From assembly GCA_021785235.1 (NCBI GenBank), contig JAJYGB010000080.1:1-5185 (forward strand): 5,185 bases of DNA, in the 5' to 3' direction. Of the stretch, positions 1 through 5,185 are shown in pieces; within the stretch, counting starts at the first letter, position 1; each line of letters opens with the position of its first letter. The stretch comes from Bacteroidota bacterium. GTDB taxonomy: Bacteria > Bacteroidota > Kryptoniia > Kryptoniales > JAKASW01. The translations under genes were made by a program, and so were the position numbers. The notes beneath the pieces were generated by a model. That model was not told the origin of the DNA. It worked only from the letters and a program-made list of their open reading frames with translations, and did not search any database.

Positions 1-45
1 GTCTTTGCGTCCGAAATCGCGAAACAAATTCTACTGAACAAATAA
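1..45 (+). CDS. Possible 3' tail of an unidentified upstream gene
   Basis: Frame 1 is open from the window edge to a TAA at 43-45 and reads VFASEIAKQILLNK, an amphipathic, helix-like C-terminus. The other two forward frames give less protein-like translations; frame 2 stops at 35-37, while frame 3 stays open until a TGA at 66-68. If real, the gene ends 42 bases before the NanE-like start and would be the first visible member of the same gene string. Only 14 residues are visible, so no family can be assigned and chance openness cannot be excluded. Confidence 0.3.
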   Translation, partial: VFASEIAKQILLNK

Positions 46-67
46 CGTCGTTGCGTCTTCGAAATTG

Positions 68-83
68 AAAGGGAGCTGGAAGG
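68..83 (+). promoter_or_regulatory. Ribosome binding region of the NanE-like gene
   Basis: A purine-rich leader carries two Shine-Dalgarno-like cores before the ATG at 88: AAAGGGAG (68-75, 12-base spacer) and GGAAGG (78-83, 4-base spacer). Neither has the ideal spacing, but together they support the ATG at 88 as the start. I see no convincing -35/-10 pair in the 87 bases upstream, so the promoter probably lies outside the window. Confidence 0.5.
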
Positions 84-87
84 TAAA

Positions 88-810
88 ATGGAATATTTGA
101 ACTCAATAGCCAACGTAAAGAACGGTCTGATAGTATCGTGCCAGTTTGAGCCGGATGATCCCTTCAACAACGCTGAATACGTCTCGCTGTTCGCCCTGTC
201 TGCCCAGATGGGGGGAGCCTCCGGCATCCGTACCGAAGGAAAAGAAAATATCCGGGCTACAAAGACAAAGGTTCAGCTTCCGGTCATCGGCCTGATACAG
301 TCTGCGTATTCCGATGGGTCGGTTCTCATAACCCCGGATTTCAAGGACGTAGAGGAAGTAATTGAGGCAGGCGCAGATATCGTCGCGCTGGATGTCACCG
401 AGCGAATCCGCCCGAACGGACTGACCGGGTTTGAATTTCTAAAACGGGTTAGAGTAGACCATCCTGGCACGCTACTCATGGCGGATGTGTCCACTTTTGA
501 AGAGGGAGTTCAGGCTGCAGAGCTCGGCGCCGACCTTGTTTCCACTACCCTATCTGGTTACACGCCTGCTACTCTGCAAAAGGGCGCAGAAGGCGTCGAC
601 TTCGACCTGCTCGAACGGCTTGCCGACTCTCTCGTGGTGCCTGTGGTGGCCGAAGGGAGAATCCTGGTGCCTGATGAGGCATCCCATGCGTTTGAACTCG
701 GAGCCTACTCTGTCGTGGTCGGTGCTGCCATCACGAGGCCTAAGGTCATTACTCAGATGTTTGTCCACGAGATTCAAATAAGAACAAGAAAGAATGACAA
801 GGAAAATTAA
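88..810 (+). CDS. nanE: NanE-family N-acetylmannosamine-6-phosphate 2-epimerase-like protein
   Basis: The family interconverts ManNAc-6-P and GlcNAc-6-P in cytoplasmic sialic-acid catabolism. The 240-residue protein is close to the usual size (about 220-235) and shows the family blocks in order: GLIVSCQ (13-19), GGASGIR (42-48), LPVIGLI (64-70), GADIVALDVTERIRP (95-109), MADVSTFEEG (131-140), STTLSGYT (152-159), VVAEGRI (186-192) and VVGAAITRP (210-218). Fold membership is therefore clear. By alignment from memory to Clostridium perfringens NanE, Gln19, Arg48 and Glu189 match its active-site Gln, Arg43 and Glu180, but catalytic Lys66 corresponds to Gln71 (codon 298-300). Known NanE proteins read GIIKR or GLIKR there. 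Either the mechanism differs or the substrate does. No kinase, lyase, deaminase or sialic-acid transporter gene is visible. The last 17 bases overlap the next gene, and the C-terminus has a charged tail (IRTRKNDKEN). Confidence 0.85.
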   Translation: MEYLNSIANVKNGLIVSCQFEPDDPFNNAEYVSLFALSAQMGGASGIRTEGKENIRATKTKVQLPVIGLIQSAYSDGSVLITPDFKDVEEVIEAGADIVALDVTERIRPNGLTGFEFLKRVRVDHPGTLLMADVSTFEEGVQAAELGADLVSTTLSGYTPATLQKGAEGVDFDLLERLADSLVVPVVAEGRILVPDEASHAFELGAYSVVVGAAITRPKVITQMFVHEIQIRTRKNDKEN

Positions 811-1807
811 GGTAATACAGTTCGGGCTTGGACAGATCGGTATTAACATAGCCAGGGCAATTCTTAAGCATAATGACCGGTTTGAGCTGGTAGGCTGCAT
901 CGACATTACTCCCGATAAACTCCACAAGGATATCGGTGAGTTCGTAAATCCCAAAAACATTTACAACCTCGAAGTAGTCGATTCTGTGGGTGCTCTCAGG
1001 AAGAAGAAGGCGGACGTCGTGATCCATTCGGCCGTATCTTTTCTCCCGGAAGCCGGAGAGCATGTGGCCGTGCTGATGGAGCGGGGCTACAACGTGATCA
1101 CTACTGCAGAAGAACTGTTCTTCCTGCGGCGACGGGACCCCAAACTGTTCAAGAAGCTCGATGGTATTGCAAAGCGCAAACGTGTACGGCTTCTGGCAAC
1201 GGGCGTCAATCCGGGATTTTTCATGGACAGTCTGGTACTCATGCTCACGGCGCCTTGTGTATCGATTGCCAATATAAGGGCCGAGAGGATGGTGAATTTA
1301 AGCCGCCGCCGCCTCGCGCTTCAAAGAAAACTCGGAGTCGGTCTGACACCCGAGGAGTTCCTTGAGAGAGTCGAGACGGGCAGGTTCGGCCCGATTGGAC
1401 TGACCGATTCAGCTGAATTTGTGGCACACCACCTTGACTTAAAGTACGACGACATACGTTCCAATCTGCAGCCCGTTGTCGCCGACCACGATTACCGCGG
1501 CGATGATATTTTTGTCGCGATGAACCATGTAGTCGGCGTACGACACGAAGTAATCGTCGAGAAAGGCGGACGAGAACTATTGTCCTTCAGGCTGACGATG
1601 AGAATCGATGCTACTATTGAATACGACGCCGTCTTCATCGACGGGGAGCCTCCCGTAAGCGTCGTTATCAACAATGGAATTATGGGCGACGTGGCTTCCG
1701 TCGGGATGGTTCTTAACGAAGTCGGCGCTCTGCTTGACTCTGAACCGGGTTACCACGATATGGCAGACGTTAAGATCCCTCACTTCGCTATGGACAATAT
1801 CTCGTGA
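794..1807 (+). CDS. 2,4-diaminopentanoate dehydrogenase-like NAD(P)-dependent oxidoreductase
   Basis: A 337-residue soluble protein with an N-terminal Rossmann fold: GLGQIG at 11-16 is the dinucleotide loop, and Asp37 after the second strand hints at NAD preference. The central and C-terminal part matches the 2,4-diaminopentanoate dehydrogenase (Ord) type: TGVNPGFFMDSL (136-147) followed by ERMVNLSRRRLALQRKLGVG (164-183) and LTPEEF (184-189). Ord acts in clostridial ornithine degradation and is a distant relative of dihydrodipicolinate reductase; annotation pipelines often call these proteins DapB-like. No ornithine aminomutase or thiolase genes are nearby, so the substrate is open. The ATG at 794 lies inside the NanE-like gene, giving a 17-base overlap. 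The first strand begins at residue 5, so a later start would destroy the fold. Its own Shine-Dalgarno is weak (AAGAAAG close to the ATG), which suggests translational coupling. Family call is solid; the exact reaction is inferred. Confidence 0.8.
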   Translation: MTRKIKVIQFGLGQIGINIARAILKHNDRFELVGCIDITPDKLHKDIGEFVNPKNIYNLEVVDSVGALRKKKADVVIHSAVSFLPEAGEHVAVLMERGYNVITTAEELFFLRRRDPKLFKKLDGIAKRKRVRLLATGVNPGFFMDSLVLMLTAPCVSIANIRAERMVNLSRRRLALQRKLGVGLTPEEFLERVETGRFGPIGLTDSAEFVAHHLDLKYDDIRSNLQPVVADHDYRGDDIFVAMNHVVGVRHEVIVEKGGRELLSFRLTMRIDATIEYDAVFIDGEPPVSVVINNGIMGDVASVGMVLNEVGALLDSEPGYHDMADVKIPHFAMDNIS

Positions 1808-3069
1808 CTCACTCACGTTACACCTATTACTTCATCTTCATGTCGCTTTACAGCGTCGTCGTATCGATCTGGCTGCATGCATTCTCGAGCGAGGCCGCAG
1901 GAACCGTCGCGTTCCTCTGCTTCAGCGCGGTGATCGTTTCCGCTTTGATTATCAGCTGGGCTGCCGAAGCAGCGGAGTTCAGCATAAGCCAGGGACTGGC
2001 GGTCGCGATAGTAGCCCTCCTGCAGGTCGTGCCCGAGTTCATGGTCGAAGCCGTGATCGCCTGGCGTAAGGACATCGATCTCATGATGGCAAACTTTACC
2101 GGATCGAACCGCCTTCTTATGGGTGTCGGGTGGCCGCTCATATTCATCACATCCGACGTCTACTCGAGAATCAGGAACGGAAAGAAAATCGATTTTATAC
2201 GGCTGCGGCCCGAGAATATTGTGGAGGTTCTCGCGCTTTTCGTTTCCTCGCTTTATTTCATCGTTGTGCTTCTTAAACGGGACCTGCAGATCTACGACGG
2301 CGTATTCCTGGGGGCCGTATTCCTGTTTTACATGTACATCCTCCGAGTCTTACCGGAAGAGGAGGAGGAGAAGAAGGAAGACCTGCTCGCAATGCCGCGC
2401 GCGCTCGTCTCGGTCGAGAATGAGAAGAAAAGAGGTCTCATCCTGGTGGGACTGTTCATTGTCGGGGGCGCAACGATGTGGGCTGTCGCCAATCCTTTTC
2501 TCGACAGCATGAACCAAGTCTCGGTGGCACTTGGCATAAGTGCGTTCGTGTTTGTGCAATGGGTGGCGCCCTTCCTGTCGGAATTTCCGGAGAAGGTTAC
2601 GGCGTTCTACTGGGCGCGGACGATCCGCCTTGCACCGATGGCTCTCTTGAATATGATCAGCAGCAAGGTCAATCAGTGGACTCTTTTGGTTTCTATGATA
2701 CCGATCGTCTATTCGTTTTCCATGGGGAGGATTTCCACGATCCCGCTCGATATTCACCACCGTGAAGAAATACTTCTCTCGATGATGATGACTTTCTACG
2801 GATGTGCGACGCTGGCAAAGCTGAAATTCACACGCGGCGACGCCATTGTACTCTTCGTCCTGTGGCTCGCACAATTCCTGTATCCGGTTCATTTCTCTTT
2901 CATGCCGGAGCTTCCGATTGTTGGAAACAACTCGCGATTGATAGTCTCTGTCCTGTTCGGCGTTCTGGCTGTGTATGAGATAGTGAGGCACAGGAAGGAG
3001 CTCAGGCTGCGATTAGGCATAACGGAGACCCTTCGCCTCATGAAAGTGCACAGGGAGGCGGCGGAGTAG
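1804..3069 (+). CDS. Divergent sodium/calcium exchanger superfamily (CaCA) membrane protein
   Basis: A 421-residue inner-membrane protein with about 10-12 hydrophobic segments in two halves joined by a charged cytosolic loop (PEEEEEKKED, 184-193). Each half contains a CaCA alpha-repeat. Alpha-1 has VVPEFMVEAVIAW (75-87) and NFTGSNRLLMG (97-107); alpha-2 has FLSEFPEKVTAFYW (257-270) and NMISSKVNQWTLLV (283-296). Glu78 and Glu263 correspond to the ion-binding glutamates of the P-E motifs. The Thr-Ser normally before P-E in alpha-1 is replaced by Gln74-Val75, and the alpha-2 GSN is SSK with Lys288. As I recall, the SSKVNQWTLLV signature recurs in an uncharacterised subfamily annotated as sodium:calcium or sodium:proton exchanger, so the ion is not certain. 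The GTG start overlaps the preceding TGA (GTGA, 1804-1807), implying termination-reinitiation; an ATG at 1840 (residue 13) is an alternative, and neither has a good Shine-Dalgarno. Confidence 0.8.
   Translation: MTHSRYTYYFIFMSLYSVVVSIWLHAFSSEAAGTVAFLCFSAVIVSALIISWAAEAAEFSISQGLAVAIVALLQVVPEFMVEAVIAWRKDIDLMMANFTGSNRLLMGVGWPLIFITSDVYSRIRNGKKIDFIRLRPENIVEVLALFVSSLYFIVVLLKRDLQIYDGVFLGAVFLFYMYILRVLPEEEEEKKEDLLAMPRALVSVENEKKRGLILVGLFIVGGATMWAVANPFLDSMNQVSVALGISAFVFVQWVAPFLSEFPEKVTAFYWARTIRLAPMALLNMISSKVNQWTLLVSMIPIVYSFSMGRISTIPLDIHHREEILLSMMMTFYGCATLAKLKFTRGDAIVLFVLWLAQFLYPVHFSFMPELPIVGNNSRLIVSVLFGVLAVYEIVRHRKELRLRLGITETLRLMKVHREAAE
3063..3066 (+). promoter_or_regulatory. Shine-Dalgarno of the lipid kinase gene
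   Basis: GGAG ends just before the TAG stop of the exchanger gene and sits 7 bases ahead of the ATG at 3074. This is the best-spaced ribosome binding site in the cluster and fixes the start of the kinase. A ribosome finishing the exchanger would cover this site, so expression of the two genes is probably linked. Confidence 0.6.
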
Positions 3070-3073
3070 CGGC

Positions 3074-3973
3074 ATGAGACCGGCGGGAGAGAGGTTGGTA
3101 AAGTTCATAGTCAACCCGGTATCGGGCAACGGCAGGACCGGACGCTTAGTCCCGCGCCTGGTCGGCTTGGCCAGAAGATTAGGTCTCGATTTCGATCTCC
3201 AGCTGACGCAGGCGCCCCAACATGCCACTGAACTCGCCAGCGAACATTCTTCAGAGTTCGACGTGGTAGTCGCGGTCGGCGGTGACGGTACGGTAAATGA
3301 AGTTGCGGCCGGCGCGGTGAAATCAAAAGCCGTGATGGGCGTTATCCCTACCGGAACAGGGAACGACTTCGCGAGGGCATTGGGAAGACTGAAAGGTCTC
3401 CAGGACTACGTTCACAGGATCGTTTCCGGGAAAGTGAGGGTGATCGACGCGGGGGTCCTGAAGTTCAACAACCGCGACTTGCTTTTTGTGAACGGGGTGG
3501 GTGTCGGATTCGATGCCGAAGTAGCCAGGGAAAGCCTGAACATCCACAGGCTCGGAGGCATTTCGAGGTATCTTTACGCAGTCATGAAGACTCTCCCGAA
3601 GTACGTGTCGCCTGACATGAGAATTGAGCTCGACGAAAAGATAATCGAGGGGAAAAGATTCCTTGTTGCGATCGGAAACGGTATCTCTGCCGGCGGCGGA
3701 TTTTTACTGACCCCCGGCGCCAACCTCGATGATGGACTACTCGATGCCTGTCTCGTCTCGGATCTCCCAATAAGGAGAGTCCTTCAGGTAATTCCAAGCG
3801 TCCTTAAAGGGCAGCACGGCAAACATCCTGAAGTGACGATGGAAAAGGCCAGGAAGATCCGCATAAAATCGGACAGACCGGTCTCTATACACAGAGACGG
3901 TGAGGTGCCGACGGACAAAGTGGATGACATCGAAATGCGGATCGAACCGGGATGCCTCAACATCCTGGTCTGA
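3074..3973 (+). CDS. Diacylglycerol kinase catalytic-domain lipid kinase (DgkB/YegS/BmrU family)
   Basis: Transfers a phosphate from ATP to a lipid hydroxyl at the cytoplasmic membrane face, typically diacylglycerol (DgkB) or a related lipid such as phosphatidylglycerol (YegS). The 299 residues match the usual family length of about 290-310. Seen in order: NPVSGNGR (14-21), the nucleotide-binding GGDGTVNEV (69-77), and PTGTGNDFAR (92-101). A C-terminal beta domain carries LDDGLLDACLV before position 240 and HRDGE (273-277), whose Glu277 fits the catalytic base position of DgkB. No membrane helix is visible, as expected for this soluble, membrane-associating family. It is the last gene of the cluster, 4 bases after the exchanger, so it may serve membrane-lipid turnover linked to the transporter, but that link is inference. 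No key residue appears lost, so the protein is probably active; the lipid substrate cannot be read from sequence. Confidence 0.9.
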   Translation: MRPAGERLVKFIVNPVSGNGRTGRLVPRLVGLARRLGLDFDLQLTQAPQHATELASEHSSEFDVVVAVGGDGTVNEVAAGAVKSKAVMGVIPTGTGNDFARALGRLKGLQDYVHRIVSGKVRVIDAGVLKFNNRDLLFVNGVGVGFDAEVARESLNIHRLGGISRYLYAVMKTLPKYVSPDMRIELDEKIIEGKRFLVAIGNGISAGGGFLLTPGANLDDGLLDACLVSDLPIRRVLQVIPSVLKGQHGKHPEVTMEKARKIRIKSDRPVSIHRDGEVPTDKVDDIEMRIEPGCLNILV

Positions 3974-4065
3974 CCCGCCGGCACTATAGGCTTTATTTCA
4001 ATTTTCCTTCATCGAACGCGAAATCCTGGAACGAGAGCCATATGTTTTTGTGTTAAGAAAACTGT
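3974..4065 (+). other. Intergenic gap between the lipid kinase cluster and the respiratory operon
   Basis: These 92 bases are the only sizeable gap between genes. I find no stable GC-rich hairpin followed by a T-run, so no intrinsic terminator can be claimed. The segment 3985-4010 is T/A-rich, and TATGTTTTTG at 4041-4050 loosely resembles a -10 region, particularly the TAnnTTTG type of Bacteroidetes-like sigma factors. However, no matching -35 element is seen at the right distance. The Rieske promoter may lie here, but only position and AT-richness point to it. Confidence 0.3.
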
Positions 4066-4506
4066 ATGGCCTCAACGAGACGGCAATTTTTGAATCGCGT
4101 ATTCGCCGCAGGAGCGGCACTGCTCACAGGGTACCTTGTTTATCCGGTAATCAGGTTTCTCACTCCGCCGCCGCTGGCACTCGGCGAGGTCAGGAAAGTC
4201 CTCGTCGCTACGACGGATGAAATGAAACTCAACTCGGCGAAATTCTTCAAGTTTCTCGACAGACCCGCAGTGCTCGTTCGTCTTCCTGACGGAAACTACA
4301 AGGCCCTCTCCGCAAAATGTACTCATTTGGGTTGCACCGTCCAGTTCGAACCGTCGGGCGACTTTTTCCTGTGTGAGTGTCACGGGAGCGAATTCAATAT
4401 CAACGGCGGCGTTTTAAGAGGGCCCGCGACGCTGCCGCTTCCGCAGTACATTGTTACAATTTCGGGCGACAATATTTTCGTCTCCGTCAAAGGTCAGGTT
4501 GCTTGA
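4066..4506 (+). CDS. petC: Rieske [2Fe-2S] iron-sulfur protein of a cytochrome bc/b6f-type complex
   Basis: Takes one electron from quinol at the outer quinone site of the complex and passes it to a c-type cytochrome or similar acceptor. The N-terminus STRRQFLN (3-10) is a twin-arginine motif followed by a hydrophobic stretch (12-32) that normally stays uncleaved as the membrane anchor, placing the cluster domain outside the inner membrane. Box 1 is CTHLGC (85-90) and box 2 is CECHGSEF (103-110). Cluster ligands are Cys85, His87, Cys103 and His106; Cys90 and Cys105 form the expected disulfide. The usual Pro in C-P-C-H-G is Glu104. GPATLPLP (119-126) is the Pro-loop region. At 146 residues it is at the compact end of the family (about 140-200). 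The ATG at 4066 is supported because the Tat motif begins at residue 3; only a weak AAGAAA lies upstream. An ATG at 4042 runs straight into a stop. The cytochrome b gene follows directly. Confidence 0.93.
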   Translation: MASTRRQFLNRVFAAGAALLTGYLVYPVIRFLTPPPLALGEVRKVLVATTDEMKLNSAKFFKFLDRPAVLVRLPDGNYKALSAKCTHLGCTVQFEPSGDFFLCECHGSEFNINGGVLRGPATLPLPQYIVTISGDNIFVSVKGQVA

Positions 4507-4511
4507 GGGCA

Positions 4512-5185
4512 ATGTCGCGCAGACTCCTCTCATTTATCGAAGACCGAATCGAACTGGCTCCGCTCAAAAGTTGGGTGGCTCACAAGAATGTCCCGCAACA
4601 TAAGCATTCCTTCTGGTCTTACTTCGGCGGCCTTGCACTTTTCATCCTGACAGTCCAGCTGATCACCGGGATTCTGCTCGCCTTCTATTATTCTCCCAAT
4701 CCCGTGAATGCGAATGAATCGGGCCGCTACATCATGGAGAAAGTTCATTACGGGTGGCTTATCAGGTCCATCCACTTCTGGGGTGCCAATTTTTTGATCG
4801 CGGTCGTCCTTGTTCACATGTTCTCCGCCTATTTCATGAAAGCTTACCGGAAGCCGCGTGAAATAATGTGGATTGTCGGAGTGCTGCTGCTGGGCATCGT
4901 CCTTGCGTTCGCGTTCACCGGATATCTGCTGCCGTGGACGACGCTTTCTTATTTCGCCACAAAAGTGGGCGTAAATATGCCGACGATCATCCCGGGCATC
5001 GGAAATTTCGTCTCCCTGATCATGCAGGGTGGGGAAGACGTGGGTGCAGCCACACTGACAAGAATGTTTACGCTTCATACGGTCATTCTACCGATGCTGG
5101 CATTGGTTCTTGTCACCTTTCATGTGCTTTTGAGCCAGGTCTTCGGATCGAGCGTCCCGCTCTCGCAAGCCGGCTGCGATAACGA
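4512..5185 (+). CDS. petB: Cytochrome b (b6-type N-terminal half) of a bc/b6f-type complex, cut by window end
   Basis: Membrane subunit that binds two b hemes and forms both quinone sites. The visible 224 residues include four transmembrane helices (about 38-60, 88-108, 118-140, 187-210). Heme ligands are His88 and His102 in helix B (13 residues between) and His189 and His204 in helix D (14 between); the 13/14 pattern is typical of b6-type proteins, whereas bc1 cytochrome b has 13/13. Other family marks are VPQHKHS (27-33), FYYSPNP (58-64) and GYLLPW (137-142). The Cys that attaches heme c_n in plant b6 and Bacillus QcrB appears absent from the FWSYFGG region (34-40). Translation is open to the last base, so the C-terminus and any fused subunit-IV part lie beyond the window. 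The ATG at 4512 follows GAGGG by only 2 bases. An in-frame TTG at 4503, overlapping the Rieske stop and 9 bases after AAAGG (4489-4493), would add three residues. Confidence 0.92.
   Translation, partial: MSRRLLSFIEDRIELAPLKSWVAHKNVPQHKHSFWSYFGGLALFILTVQLITGILLAFYYSPNPVNANESGRYIMEKVHYGWLIRSIHFWGANFLIAVVLVHMFSAYFMKAYRKPREIMWIVGVLLLGIVLAFAFTGYLLPWTTLSYFATKVGVNMPTIIPGIGNFVSLIMQGGEDVGAATLTRMFTLHTVILPMLALVLVTFHVLLSQVFGSSVPLSQAGCDN

Noticed and set aside
5..65. Imperfect direct repeat TTGCGTC + CGAAAT (5-17 and 51-65)
   Set aside because: Two short matching words separated by different spacers in an 87-base leader are easily due to chance. There is no third copy and no symmetry suggesting an operator.
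550..1063. Two overlapping - strand open frames across the NanE-like/oxidoreductase junction
   Set aside because: Both strands cannot plausibly be coding here. The + strand has two conserved families, and the - strand products show no motif or ribosome binding site.
1674..2069. 131-codon + strand frame spanning the oxidoreductase/exchanger junction
   Set aside because: It is out of frame with both conserved genes, and its Arg/Leu/His-rich translation resembles no family; it is a shadow.
2350..2991. 213-codon open frame on the - strand inside the exchanger gene
   Set aside because: It lies wholly antisense to a membrane protein with clear family motifs. Its translation is rich in His, Arg, Gln and Glu with no domain, and its composition is what the reverse of hydrophobic codons gives.
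3961..3990. Possible terminator around the stop codon of the lipid kinase (GGTCTGACC, GCCGGC)
   Set aside because: The palindromes are only a few bases long, have no usable loop and are not followed by a T-run.
4530..5078. 182-codon open frame on the - strand opposite cytochrome b
   Set aside because: The + strand encodes an unmistakable cytochrome b with all heme ligands. The antisense product is a low-complexity, charged shadow without recognisable motifs.
1..5185. Sialic-acid catabolic operon
   Set aside because: Only a NanE-like gene is present, with an altered catalytic position. No NanA, NanK, NagB, NagA or transporter gene is seen in the window.

Overview
The window is a densely packed bacterial stretch of roughly balanced base composition. 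All six main genes lie on the + strand, and no stretch longer than 300 bases lacks a gene. I see no RNA genes, insertion sequences, CRISPR arrays or large repeats. The organism cannot be named from this sequence. A Rieske gene directly followed by a b6-type cytochrome b, together with the other families here, fits a respiring or phototrophic bacterium outside the well-studied Proteobacteria and Firmicutes. The Rieske-then-cytochrome-b order is one I know from Chlorobi, so a Chlorobi/Ignavibacteria-like or other FCB-type lineage is a loose guess.

Region 1 (1-87) holds the possible last codons of an upstream gene (stop at 43-45) and a short leader with a purine-rich ribosome binding site.

Region 2 (88-3973) is a tightly coupled four-gene cluster. 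It encodes a NanE-family epimerase-like TIM barrel, a 2,4-diaminopentanoate-dehydrogenase-like Rossmann oxidoreductase, a divergent sodium/calcium-exchanger-superfamily membrane protein, and a DgkB/YegS/BmrU-type lipid kinase. The genes overlap by 17 and 4 bases or are separated by 4 bases, so they are probably co-transcribed and in part translationally coupled. No known pathway combines these four. The NanE-like protein carries Gln where characterised NanE enzymes have the catalytic Lys, so its assigned activity is doubtful. This cluster is the most interesting part of the window.

Region 3 (3974-4065) is a short gap with no convincing terminator or promoter. It separates the cluster from a respiratory operon.

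Region 4 (4066-5185) encodes a Tat-targeted Rieske iron-sulfur protein with all six cluster and disulfide residues. It is followed immediately by the N-terminal four-helix half of a b6-type cytochrome b carrying the four heme histidines, cut by the window edge. Together they form the core of a quinol-oxidising bc-type complex (complex III / b6f-like).
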